A stretch of 64,000 nt of DNA from Dictyobacter kobayashii (lineage in GTDB: Bacteria > Chloroflexota > Ktedonobacteria > Ktedonobacterales > Ktedonobacteraceae). The position numbers and the translations under genes were made by a program. Below the pieces are notes generated by a model that saw nothing but the letters and a program-made list of their open reading frames with translations, searched no databases and was not told the DNA's origin. The stretch lies in contig NZ_BIFS01000002.1 in assembly GCF_003967555.1 (NCBI RefSeq), forward strand, positions 1,364,001 through 1,428,000, read 5' to 3'. Shown one piece after another: positions 40,307 through 50,843 of the stretch; positions within the stretch are counted from its first letter, which is position 1; every line of letters starts with the position of its first letter.

Positions 40307-42380
40307 TCATGGCACGCTTAGGAATGTCGGACTACCGCCAGGATTGAAAACTGCAATCCCACCAGACCATCCCAAGTAGACAGTACGATTTGTAGCATTA
40401 GCTAAGAGTTGCGCATTCCCCTGACAAGCATCACAAGGAGGGCTGCCCTTAATTTGATATTCTCCAACCCTTATGATCCCATCAGAATCAGTTATTTTTC
40501 CTCCATTTTGTAGAGCGTTAAAAATATCTGCAAGACAATGGGTTTCGGCACATTTGCCATTGTGAGGGCTATCGATAGCTTTAGAGCCCCCAATATTTGT
40601 TTCAGAATTACCTCCATTCCTACCCCCAATGACGTTTTGCTGGCTATCCTCTGAATTGGATATAGCAATCGCTTTAAGACTACCACTGTTAGGTTTAAGG
40701 TTCTGAAAAAGCATTTTAGCGTCTGCTGCAAGTTTGCTACAGGCAGTATCACCCCAATTATGAACAATCCACTGGCCATCTCCAACAGTAAACGTATGAT
40801 CTTGGGTAACCTCAAGGTTATACATCACCTGAACGCCTGGCACACTTTTCCATGCTGTCACTTCGCTAATAACACCATTAGCCTCAATGACATGCATTCC
40901 AATATGCAGTTGTCCAACTGGAACAAACCCTTTTTCAAGCGTCAAGAATGGATGTTTCTTATTAGTATGTAAAGTTTCACTACTCTGATGAGTCGTTTTT
41001 TCTTTTGGAGAAACAGTTTTGGTGGTTAAAGTAAGATCAACAAGATCATCGTCATGGTTAATCCAAACATGTCTGATGGGCTCAAGCTCCATCTTTTTCG
41101 TCTTCTGATTGTACGCCCAGACTTTTTCTCCGGGTTTTAAATGACCAATGTCTTGTTTACCTGTCTCAGTCGAAACCTTAGTGGCATAGGCAAAACTCAA
41201 TCCTCCTTCACAGGGCAGCATAGAAGCATTTCCTTCTTCCTGGCTTAGAGTTAAAGCATCCTCTCCTGCCATGTTTAAGGTATTAACTTCTTCCTCTCTT
41301 AAGGCATTCATTTCCTCTGCTTCTGCTCCTAGAGCAATGGGTTCAAGCTCTGGCTGGATAAGAAGAGCAGCATCTATGACAGCACTCGAAACAAGAAACT
41401 CTCCTGCTTGACAATTCTCATCACAGGGATGCGGATCCTTATTAAGCTGATCATTAAACCATTGAGGATACGTGACAAAAGATGGTTCTGTATTACCAGG
41501 AAGATAAGTGTAATCTACTGGCGTACCAAATTGAGTAACAGTACTTACATCAGTCACACCATCTGGAGAGGTAATAGATGTTTGATTTTCACCGCCATCA
41601 GGTCCGATATGAGCATGACCTGTTGGATCTGTTGCAGTTTCTGGGTTTCCTTTGACATATGCAAAAGGATCCAAACCAGAGCCATTCGTCTCAACAGTAT
41701 CGGCACTAATAAATCGTCCACTCGTGGCGTCGTAATAACGGGCCCCATAGTAGAGCAAGCCCGTCTGGGTATCGAGACGCTGGCCGGTAAAGTTGAAAGG
41801 TGAGAGCATGGTGCCATCGCTATAGCGCGTCGCGCCAAAGGGCGAGAAGAGTTGTACCGCTTGCACCGAACCGTCCACCCGCAGGGCAATGCTGTTGCTC
41901 CCCAGGAAGTCGGGCATCAAGTAGGAGAAGGTCCCATCCTGGCGCATCGCCACTCGTTGTCCACCAACACTGTAATACTTGGTGGTCGAGGTGGTACTGC
42001 CGGTGATGGTCACATCCATGTAGCCATCAAAGGAAATGGTATCGCTGGTGGTGGTCGTGCTTCCTACCGTGTTGCTCGCTCGTTGCAGCACCCGTTGACC
42101 CGAATTGTCATACAGGTATTGATCGCTGGCCACGGTGCCGTTGGGCGCGACCCAGGTGGCGAGACGGCCCTCATTGTCGTAGGTCATGATGGCCCCACTT
42201 TGAGCAGCATCACAACCGTGACCCGAGGTCGTATCGACGTTGCGGCAGGTCATGTTACCCATAGCATCGTAGCTGGCATACTGGTTGGGAACGCTGCCCA
42301 GCGTGACCGCTCCGTGTGCCGGGAAGCTGCCATAGGTTTCACTGCCTGAGGGCCCATTGGTCAGCTGATCCAGCGCATCA
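40307..42380 (-). CDS. Orphan RHS cassette 10: RHS core, HINT domain, CAE/PCxxC deaminase tip
   Basis: RHS homology runs from about 42380 (DALDQLTNGPSG) to DPTGHAHIGPDGG. The post-core linker and HINT domain (GGLSFAYATKVST ... LKPGEKVWAYNQKTKKMELEPI ... HTNKKHPFL ... DHTFTVGDGQWIVHN, about residues 402-555) are closely related to cassette 2. The tip then differs: GKCAETHCLADIFNAL (about residue 622) and GSPPCDACQGNAQLL (about 660). CAE plus PCxxC suggests a YwqJ-like deaminase. Frame intact through the tip; the 5' end is fused to recombinase DNA at about 42380. Confidence 0.8.
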
Positions 42381-43176
42381 ATGAGTGGGAACAAGTTCGT
42401 CCAAAGGGGCAACCATCTCACCTAGATAGAAAGACAGGCGAATTGGTGCAGTTTCTCTTCTCCTACCGAGGTGTCCGTGTCGCAAAATCATACATCAACA
42501 ACTCGCTGATTCCACATTTGTGCCGCAAGGCTGGTATTCCTGAACAAGATAGTCGAGGGAATATTACGAGTCATCGAGCACGGGCTAGTATTGCTTCTCA
42601 GCTTTACAATGCGAAGGAGCCCTTAACCATATATGAACTGATGCAATATCTTAGTCACAAAAGGCTTTTATCTACACAGCATTATGTACAGGTTGATCCC
42701 ACCAAACTCGCAAGCAAAGTAACGAAAACAGGGTATCTGGAGCAGAATCTGGCCACCATTGAGGTGCTCTTAGACAAGAAGCAGTACGCAGTGGAGCGGC
42801 AGCACATGGCGAACCCTGGAAGTACTACGACTTGGGTCATGGCTACTGTGTCAACGATTTCTGGGCCGAGTGCAAACACCGTATGGCCTGCACCCGCTGT
42901 CCCTTTTACCGTCCGAAAGAGTCTCTCGCCGACCAACTTCTGGAAGGCCAAGCGAACCTGCTGCGCATGTTGGAGTTTGTACAATTAACCGAGGAGGAAA
43001 AGTTGCTGGTTACCGAAGGAGTTGAACTGCACCAGACACTCATTGAGCAACTTGCTCATACACCGACACCAACAGGTCTCACCCCTCGTGAGATGGAAAC
43101 GGTGCCAATCGGAGAAACTACCGTTATTCCTGTGAAAACCGTCCGACGAAAAGCACGGAAAACACACAGCGAATGA
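42380..43176 (+). pseudogene. Tyrosine recombinase/integrase remnant, C-terminal part, frameshifted
   Basis: Starts without a start codon at the RHS junction (EQVRPKGQPSHLDRKTGELVQF). It contains TSHRARASIASQLYN (HxxR box) and ELMQYLSHKRLLSTQHYVQ (LSH box and catalytic Tyr), the C-terminal catalytic half of a tyrosine recombinase. A frameshift near 42810 moves the rest into another frame (GHGYCVNDFWAECKHRMACTRCPFYRPKESL ... to 43176), a Cys-containing tail common in large integrases. The N-terminal half is absent; inactive. Confidence 0.7.
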
Positions 43177-43426
43177 TGAGCAATCAGCAGATTCATGAGG
43201 GCCTGCTGGTTCTGGATCACAACAGACGCTATTGCATCTGCGAACCAGAGACGCTAGCATTGCAAACTATCACCTTGACATAGGATACACTCTGGATATC
43301 TGGCTCAATCGTGAATGGGTGAGTGGCTGTGTGGAAGGGGACGGACAAGACTACTGGCTCTTTGTGAAGACTGGCGGCAAATTTGTGCTTGCTGAATGTA
43401 TGAAGGTTCGATACAGAGAACCTTAG
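43172..43426 (+). pseudogene. DUF5348-like small protein, frameshifted
   Basis: The ATG overlaps the recombinase stop (AATGATG). The frame reads MMSNQQIHEGLLVLDHNRRYCI and then must shift near 43275 into LDIGYTLDIWLNREWVSGCVEGDGQ, WLFVKTG, FVLAECMKVRYRE. The W-V-x-G-x-V-E and C-M-x-V-R-Y-R pattern is that of DUF5348 proteins commonly found next to integrases; assignment from memory. Confidence 0.5.
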
Positions 43427-43511
43427 TAGGGAAATCAGCAAGAGGACCTGGTTGAAACATCTCCTCTTGCTGATCCAAAGTGTTGTTTTTGATGATACAT
43501 AATACACCGCT

Positions 43512-43777
43512 ACAAATGGCACTGCGCCTTCTGCAAGGGTTCCTTTGAAAGTCTGAACCATTTCGCCCCAGTGAGCCAGGGTACGCGACTTGAGCCGGAA
43601 ATGTCGTTCCCGCCTGCCTTCAGTGCCAGGTCGTTAAAGGCGGCCTGCTTCCCCAAGAAGTAGAAGCCATCCCCTATGACATCGCAGAACATATCACTCG
43701 TTATCTCCAGAGGTGTGCCCCGAGCAGTCTCAAACACAGTAGGAAGAACCTGAACGTGCCTCTCTGGCTGGAATAAA
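43512..43777 (+). pseudogene. HNH-nuclease-like remnant (copy 2)
   Basis: WHCAFCKGSFESLNHFAPVSQGTRLEPE is followed, after a one-base shift, by NVVPACLQCQVVKGGLLPQEVEAIPYDIAEHITRYL to about 43777. CxxC ... NHFxPV ... NVVPACxxC is the arrangement of HNH nucleases with a zinc knuckle. The first 20 residues match the fragment at about 30505-30575. Probably belonged to the same mobile module as the recombinase. Confidence 0.5.
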
Positions 43778-43845
43778 TTTCAAATTACCATGCTAGCGCG
43801 AGAAAAGATCTGCAGGTACAATATATAGCGACATCATGGCGTTAG

Positions 43846-45069
43846 CTATTCCAAATCACTACTTAATTCAGTCAAATCAGGAAGTGCCATTACCTCCAAG
43901 GGTATTTCTTGTAAAGGATTGCCTGATACATCCAGAGTCGTTAATTTTCGTAGTTGCCCCATCTCCTTCGGAAGCTCTCGAAATTGATTCTGGCGCAGAT
44001 CTAAGTAATCCAAATGATGTAGCTGCCAGATTTCTACGGGAAGTTTGCCTAAGTGATTATCTGCAACAACTAGCCCTTCTAAATGTTCTAATTGCCCAAT
44101 TTCTTTCGGGAGTTCTTTGAGATTATTACCAGCCACAGAAAGATCTTCCAAACTTCTTAATTGCCCAATTTCTTTCGGGAGTTCATTTAAATGATTGTAT
44201 TCCAGGTCCAAACTGAGAAGATGGTGAAGTTGTAAAAGAACATCTGGAAATTTTTCTAGCTGATTATGACCTAGACGCAAAAAGGATAGCTTCTGTAAAG
44301 AAGATAAATCATCTGGGAGATCTCTTATCTGATTATGAAAAAGGAACAAATCTATTAAAGATGTCATTTCATTAAGCTCAGAAGGAAGCGATCGAAGAAC
44401 ATTCTGAGAAAGATGCAATTTTTTTAAGCACTTTAGTTGTCCAATTTCTCGCGGGATAGCTTCTAGTTGATTTTCGGACAGGTATAGCTCTTCCAATTGA
44501 AGTACAAAGCAGGCGGATACAGGAAAAATCGATAAGTCATTGGCTGTTGCATCAATGAAGCGAAGCTTTTTTAATAAGCTAATCTCCGATGGCAAAGATG
44601 TTAAACCATTATACTTCAAATTTAAACGCTGTAAATCATGTAATGATCCTATCTCCTCAGGAAGTGATATCAGATGGCGATTATACTGCAGAATAAGAGA
44701 TTCAAGGGATGATAATTGACCAATTTCTTTTGGGAGAGAAGACAGGCGGGTATGGACTACCTGTAGCTGTCGCAAATTCAGCAATTCGCCAATGGTGGGT
44801 GGTAAAGATATAATGCGTTGTCCCGCAATGGATAATTGCCTCAAACTCTTTAATTTACGAATATCTGGTGGAATAGCTTCAATATGATCGCCTACTATAT
44901 CGAGTTCCTGTAGAGTATCTAAGCTCCATAGTTCCTCAGGAATTGAGGACGCATTTCGAACAACACACCTTAAGTTCTTTATAATATCCTTATCGTCGTA
45001 CACAACATGGCTGAATTCTATGCCCTTCTCCTCAAGCAATTTCAGCAATTCAACGCTACCTTTAGACAT
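43846..45069 (-). CDS. Leucine-rich-repeat immunity protein for deaminase-like tip 11
   Basis: Start at MSKGSVELLKLLEEKG (ATG 45069), preceded by GGAGG; the in-frame extension to 45144 reads through the upstream hairpin and is unlikely. About 407 residues with some sixteen LRRs (IGQLSSLESLILQYNRHLISLPEE; IGQLKCLKKLHLSQNVLRSLPSE). The N-terminal half shares the DKDIIKNLRCVVRNASSIPEELW layout with the other LRR protein (39009). It follows the tip of 45283. Cytoplasmic; proposed toxin-binding solenoid. Confidence 0.75.
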   Translation of the reverse strand: MSKGSVELLKLLEEKGIEFSHVVYDDKDIIKNLRCVVRNASSIPEELWSLDTLQELDIVGDHIEAIPPDIRKLKSLRQLSIAGQRIISLPPTIGELLNLRQLQVVHTRLSSLPKEIGQLSSLESLILQYNRHLISLPEEIGSLHDLQRLNLKYNGLTSLPSEISLLKKLRFIDATANDLSIFPVSACFVLQLEELYLSENQLEAIPREIGQLKCLKKLHLSQNVLRSLPSELNEMTSLIDLFLFHNQIRDLPDDLSSLQKLSFLRLGHNQLEKFPDVLLQLHHLLSLDLEYNHLNELPKEIGQLRSLEDLSVAGNNLKELPKEIGQLEHLEGLVVADNHLGKLPVEIWQLHHLDYLDLRQNQFRELPKEMGQLRKLTTLDVSGNPLQEIPLEVMALPDLTELSSDLE

Positions 45070-45123
45070 TTGACATACCTCCATCAAATGCAGCCTTAAA
45101 AAAAGGCAAATAATGTATTCGAT

Positions 45124-45165
45124 AAGCTCAAGAATCTTCTGCATATGCAGAAGATTCTTGAGCTT
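45124..45165 (-). terminator. Perfect 21-bp palindromic hairpin between tip 11 and the LRR gene
   Basis: AAGCTCAAGAATCTTCTGCAT / ATGCAGAAGATTCTTGAGCTT is a perfect inverted repeat. In minus-strand reading AT-rich sequence follows and a T7 run lies about 25 bases further on. It lies between toxin stop 45283 and immunity start 45069. Confidence 0.7.
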
Positions 45166-45282
45166 TATACTCTATTTATATTATCATAGCCTACTTAGCA
45201 AGGCAGAATCATGTCAAAATGTAGACATTATAATCATTTCCTCCTTTCAAATAGTTAAAAATGCTTCTAGCCATTACTCAAT

Positions 45283-47330
45283 TTAACGAACTGGGTCAAA
45301 TATCAGCCAGTTAATGTTTCCATTAGCATCAATTGTACCAACCCAAACACGCCTCTCTGACCATTGAGCCAGTCGATATGCATTAATGCGGCACTCGTCA
45401 CATGAAGCAAAACCAGACTGCTGCTTCTCAACAACCACAATTTGATCTGGTAAGTCAGCTTTTTTTGTCTCGCCTATCGCACAAAATATTGTGCTTCCAC
45501 CACATGTACCACCTTTTGTTGCAGTCCACGTTTGTTGATCACCAATTTGAGGATTAGCCGTCTCACCTCCTTTAAGGTGAGTTTCTGTTACGTAACCGCC
45601 ATTCGGTGATCTTACATTGGAAGATGCGCCTGCAAGCCTCTGCTTATTATATTGGGCATTGCTTTGGGCATTCACTGCATCATTGTAAATGTCACTAAGT
45701 GGTCTGTCTGTGCCTAGATTTGGCGTCTGTGTAGTAGGAGTACCAGGTCGAGGCTCGTTATAGAGTAAATTTGTTAAAGTACTCCGTGCCTGTGGTCCAG
45801 GCTCATTTAACTGGGCCTCTATAGCATTGATTTCATTTTGGCGCAGAGTATTTCTTACAAGGTCTTCCCCGCCATCGACCGCAGCAACGCTTTCATTGCC
45901 ATATAACAGGTCTTTAACTACAAAAGGCAAACCTGAATCATTACCGGTGTTTTCTTGATCATCTGGGTTTTCATCGAGACGGCGTTTACCAGTTGGATCA
46001 TTGAAAGTTTCAGGATTTCCATGAACATAAGCATAAGGATCCAATCCTGAACCATTTGTCTCTACCGTATCTGCACTGATAAAGCGACCGCTATTCGCAT
46101 CATAATACCGCGCGTTATAGTAGAGCAAGCCCGTCTGGGTATCGAGACGCTGGCCCATGAAGTTGAACGGCGAAAGCATGGTGCCGTCACTGTACCGGGT
46201 TGCGCCAAAGGGCGAGAAGAGTTGTACCGCTTGCACCGAGCCATCTGCCCACAAGGCAATGCTGTTGCTCCCCAGGAAGTCGGGCATCAAGTAGGAGAAG
46301 GTCCCATCCTGGCGCATCGCCACTCGTTGTCCACCAACGCTGTAGTACTTGGTGGTCGAGGTTGTACCGCCGGTGATGGTGACATCTGTAAAGCCATCAA
46401 AGGAGATGGTGTCGCTGGTGGTGGTCGTGCTTCCGACGGTGTTACTGGCTCGCTGCAGCACCCGTTGACCCGAATTGTCATACAGGTATTGATCGCTGGC
46501 CACGGTCCCATTGGGGGCTACCCAGGTATCGAGACGGCCCTCGTTGTCGTAGGTCATGATGGCCCCACTCTGCGCGGCATCACAGCCGTGACCAGAGGTC
46601 GTATCGACGTTGCGGCAGGTCATGTTCCCCATGGCGTCGTAGCTGGCATACTGGTTGGGCACGTTGCCCAGCGTGACTGCGCCGTGCGCCGGGAAGGTGC
46701 CATAGGTTTCACTGCCCGAGGGTCCATTGGTCAGGCGATCCAGGGCATCATAGCTATAGGATTGCTGATAGGTACTCACCGTGGTGCCGTTGGGAGCCAG
46801 ACCACAATGATTGCCGCCGGTCGGGGTTCCGGTATTGCCGGACCACACCAAACGGTTGAGATCATCGTAACAGAACGATTGGCTATTGGTCTTCGTCCCA
46901 TTAGTTGTGGTGGGAACCGTCGTGTTCAGGTTGATGACGTTGCCCACATTGTCATACGTGCGCGTCTGGCTCCAGAAGGTCGTGCCGGAACGAGTTGCCG
47001 TACTGGTCAACGGCCGCTGAATGCCGTCGTAGGAGAGACTCGTCGAGAACACGGGGGTTGGCACATTGGTCGTGAGGCCTGTACCGCCAAAGGCCATGCC
47101 AGCGAGTTGTCCAGCGTTGGTGTAGCTGATTTGACCCACCAGGAACGTGGCCGGATCGGTCGTGCCTGCACCGCCGAAGTAGGCTGAGCGCAGGTAATCG
47201 TTATTGTCATACTGAGAGGTGACCAATTCACCGTCTGGATAGACCAGTGTCGTGAGCTACCCCACATCGTTGTAGGAGGCATTGACGGTCTGCATGGTAG
47301 TGCCATCGGCCGTCACCGAGAGGCCATAAG
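45283..47330 (-). CDS. Orphan RHS cassette 11: RHS core plus deaminase-like tip
   Basis: RHS homology starts near 47330; a stop (TAG for CAG) lies at about 47255, after which the frame is open (GELVTSQYDNNDYLRS ...) through the core to DPTGKRRLDEN. The tip has a helical region, THLKGGETANPQIGDQ, then GGSTIFCAIGETKKADLPDQIVVVEKQ and GFASCDECRINAYRLAQWSERRVWVG. SCDEC followed by a helix and a VWVG strand resembles the second Zn motif of deaminase toxins; the first motif (FCAIGE) is non-canonical. The following LRR protein parallels cassette 10. Confidence 0.65.
46258..46592. repeat. About 335-bp identical patch shared with 49526-49860
   Basis: Cassettes 11 and 12 are identical from ATGCTGTTGCTCCCCAGG to CACAGCCGTGACC, while neighbouring core sequence differs. 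Both copies share the rare GGTTGTACCGCCGGTGATGG and GGGGGCTACCCAGG variants. Evidence of recent gene conversion between adjacent cassettes. Confidence 0.75.
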
Positions 47331-47441
47331 GTGCACCGTGGCCTGAGCCGAGCCAAACATCGAAGAAATCCAGAAAATACCCCCTACTTGATTATATAAG
47401 CACTAAATACTCCGCTTCGGCGCCGAAAAATGCATTTGTGA

Positions 47442-47960
47442 TTAGTCATCAGTTAACGCAGTTCTATGAGCTTCTCCAGATAATCTCTTTCTTTGTAATC
47501 TCTTTCTTTTCCAATTATCTATGAACATTATTTGTACAAAGATTAAAAACATTATTAATACTGAGTATATTAACGTAAATGGCTCACGCATAGTAGTTAT
47601 TATAGGGAAAAGGAATAGACACAAAAAAGCGCCCAGCATTGTAATTAGAGATGCAAAAAAATACTCTTTTCCGGCAATAACAAGCTTATGAAGTAATATT
47701 TCTCCTGTTAAAAAAAGAAGCATAAAACAGAAAAATGCAATTATTAGTATAATAATTGCATTAATATAAAATAGAATAATTGCAAAAAAAGCTGTTATGC
47801 TGGCGTTTCCGAATATAAGCAGCGGGAGATTATTCCCATTAAATCCTGTTTCTCCTTTTTCTTTTTGAATTCTATAGTTTCGCAAGCTTAAAGTTAAGCA
47901 AATAAAGCCCACAATTGACAAAAGGATTCCTGGTGAAAGAATGAGAATTGTTTGAAACAT
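47442..47960 (-). CDS. Membrane protein, candidate immunity to hydrophobic tip 12
   Basis: Start at MFQTILILSPGILLSIVGF (ATG 47960), with GGAGAT upstream; an in-frame extension to 48059 has no good ribosome site. About 172 residues with five or six hydrophobic helices (residues ~4-25, 48-70, 72-92, 105-128, 135-155) and a basic/acidic tail (NWKRKRLQRKRLSGEAHR). No family recognised. It sits in the immunity position after the hydrophobic tip at 48461. Confidence 0.6.
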   Translation of the reverse strand: MFQTILILSPGILLSIVGFICLTLSLRNYRIQKEKGETGFNGNNLPLLIFGNASITAFFAIILFYINAIIILIIAFFCFMLLFLTGEILLHKLVIAGKEYFFASLITMLGAFLCLFLFPIITTMREPFTLIYSVLIMFLIFVQIMFIDNWKRKRLQRKRLSGEAHRTALTDD

Positions 47961-48335
47961 TTCATATCTCCATTGCTCATGAACTATAGTGATGCAGTTT
48001 ATTTTGCATCCGCGTGAGACTTCTCTAAAAATCCTACTCTTCCCAACGATCACGTGCAAGAGTGGCCAACGATATGACCGCCAGTTTGATATAAAATTTT
48101 AATCTGAAAACTGATGGCACAATAAAGCTAAAAGCGAAAGATAACCACAATGGCATAAACACGACTCTAGAAAGTCACTGATAGGCTGTGGGAACGTGTT
48201 CTCTCTTGATCTCTTAACGCCTCTCTACCACAAAAGCTGATATCTTACTACTGACAACAGACAAATGTTTCCGCCATATCTACGTACCGAGTTATAAACT
48301 ATAACTAGGCCAAGCGCGATATCTACATCATCAAA

Positions 48336-48374
48336 ATGTGCTAACAACTTGAACTTCCCAAATTGTTAGCACAT
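48336..48374 (-). terminator. Intrinsic-terminator-like hairpin between tip 12 and its membrane protein
   Basis: Perfect 12-bp arms ATGTGCTAACAA / TTGTTAGCACAT, followed in minus-strand reading by TTTTG. No gene is recognised in the remaining 47961-48335. Confidence 0.65.
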
Positions 48375-48460
48375 GTATTTGGTTATTCAGATAAAGAATA
48401 CATTCAAAATACCTCAGTACATCAAAGGCGAACTTACGTCCCTGAACAACCCAATCCTCG

Positions 48461-50715
48461 CTACTTGGAGTTTATGTCTCCAAGCAACTGTTGACTATCG
48501 TTAAATAGAACATCGGTATACAGCACCCCGTTGACAAAACTCCCCACAGTATTCATAGCTAATTGCACCGTTGCATTTATCTGTGATTTACCAATATATG
48601 TACCTGTAACTTTCCAAAATCCCTTCCAGCTGGCACGATAAGTGTTTCCTGGGTATCTTCCAATTTGCATTATGTTCTTAGCAAAACCAACCAAATTGAT
48701 AACGGCAGCAACAGCGTCTGAGGCTACCTGAAGTACATCGAGAAATATTTTGAATCCCTTACTTGGTGAACCATCTAAGGAATTAAGAATATTACTTACA
48801 CCGTTCTTCATTACCAATATTAAGGTTGAAGAGAACATCTGAAATGCTTGAGCAAGTAACCAAAGGACACCACCGCTCTGAAACATGCCAATACCGGCAA
48901 GGATAAGTGTGGTAAGTGACCCAAAAACCTCCGCTGCGCCTTGATAAAACAGGCTTGTATGCTTTACACATAAACCAAAGATGCTTGTGTAACCACATCC
49001 ATGTGCTGCACTTTGAGATCTTTCCTGTGTCTTTGTCTGCGTTGTTGATTGAGTTAAATCTTCTCCCGTATAGCCCCCTCCGCCAGCACCTGTATCCCCT
49101 GTATTATTACCACCAGGGCCACACACAGACATATCATGACAGGCATCGTCGACATTACTCGTACCTGCAGGTGGCAGTGAGTCAGGCGAAGGTGGTGTTG
49201 GATCAGAGGAAGGTGCATTCACGCCACACGAATCTGCGGTACCACATCGGCCTTGACCCGTCGGATCGACAAATGTCTCAGGATTACCCTTGACATACGC
49301 AAAGGGATCCAAACCAGAACCATTAGTTTCAACGTTATCCGCACTGGTAAAACGTCCGCTATTCGCATCATAATACCGTGCATTATAGTAGAGCAAACCC
49401 GTCTGGGTATCAAGGCGCTGTCCGGTGAAGTTGAACGGCGTGACCATGGTCCCGTCACTGTACCGGGTTGAGCCAAAGGGCGAGAAGAGTTGCACCGCTT
49501 GCACCGAGCCATCAGAGCGTAGCGTGATGCTGTTGCTCCCCAGGAAGTCGGGCATCAAGTAGGAGAAGGTCCCATCCTGGCGCATCGCCACTCGTTGTCC
49601 ACCAACGCTGTAGTACTTGGTGGTCGAGGTTGTACCGCCGGTGATGGTGACATCTGTAAAGCCATCAAAGGAGATGGTGTCGCTGGTGGTGGTCGTGCTT
49701 CCGACGGTGTTACTGGCTCGCTGCAGCACCCGTTGACCCGAATTGTCATACAGGTATTGATCGCTGGCCACGGTCCCATTGGGGGCTACCCAGGTATCGA
49801 GACGGCCCTCGTTGTCGTAGGTCATGATGGCCCCACTCTGCGCGGCATCACAGCCGTGACCCGAGGTCGTATCGACGTTGCGGCAGGTCATGTTCCCCAT
49901 GGCATCATAGCTGGCATACTGGTTGGGAACGTTGCCCAGTGTAACCGCGCCGTGTGCCGGGAAAGTGCCATAGGTCTCGCTGCCCGAGGGTCCATTGGTC
50001 AGGCGATCCAGCGCATCATAGCTGTAGGATTGCTGATAGGTGCCCACCGTGGTGCCGTTGGGAGCCAGGCCACAATGATTGCCACCGGTTGGTGTGCCAG
50101 CATTGCCGGACCACACCAGACGGTTGAGATCATCGTAACAGAAGGATTGGCTATCGGTCTTGGTGCCATTGGTCGTGGTGGGAACCATCGTGTTCAGGTT
50201 GATGACGTTGCCCACATTGTCATACGTTCGCGTCTGGCTCCAGAACATGGTACCAGAACGGGAAGCCGTGCTGGTCAACGGGCGCTGAATGCCATCGTAG
50301 GAGAGGCTCGTCGAGAACGTCGGGGTCGGCACATTGGTTGTGAGACCCGTACCACCAAAGGCCATGCCAGAGAGTTGTCCAGCGTTAGTGTAGCTGACCT
50401 GACCAGCCAGGAACGTGACCGGATCGGTCGAGCCTGCACCGCCGAAGTAGGCTGAGCGCAGGTAATCATTATTGTCATACTGTGCGAGGTGACCAGTTCG
50501 CCATCCGAATGGTTCAATGTGGTCAGTTAATTGGCATCTTTATAGGACGCGTTGACTGTTTGCGTGGTCTTGGTGCTGTTGGCCATCGCTAAAAAGCTAT
50601 TCTGATAGGGACATCCCTGTTTATCATACCAAACACCAAGCTAACCACTGCCTGCCACCGAACTGAAGATTTTCGCCGCCTTGGTTCCAATGGTATCAGA
50701 AGCAAATGAGCCTGA
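48461..50715 (-). CDS. Orphan RHS cassette 12: RHS core plus hydrophobic tip with early stop
   Basis: Decayed RHS homology extends to about 50715; a one-base insertion near 50482 breaks the frame, then it is open from about 50365 to 48461. DPTGQGRCGTADSCG leads into a Pro linker with DDACHDMSVCG and then a ~175-residue hydrophobic tip (AAEVFGSLTTLILAGIGMF, GGVLWLLAQAFQMFSSTLILVM). It ends DINSK at a TAG. In-frame codons after the stop read RGLGCSGT, similar to the end of tip 3 (GQGACSGV), so the terminal Cys may have been lost by a point mutation. Confidence 0.7.
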
Positions 50716-50843
50716 ATAATTAAGTACAATCCAACTAACTTTTTAGGCATTGTCCATGCTTAAAAAGTAGGTGTTATTCAGTGAAAGTTATGTGAGTGCA
50801 CTTAGCTAGCCCACCAATAGAATTCTGTGAATAAAATACTGTC

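Noticed and set aside
46222..47187. Long plus-strand open frame (321 codons) antisense to the RHS core, with relatives at 2104, 11152, 13943, 16152, 26983, 49595 and 58130
   Set aside because: These recur only because the RHS DNA beneath them recurs. They lack consistent ribosome sites and start points, and the minus-strand frame shows the real RHS motifs.
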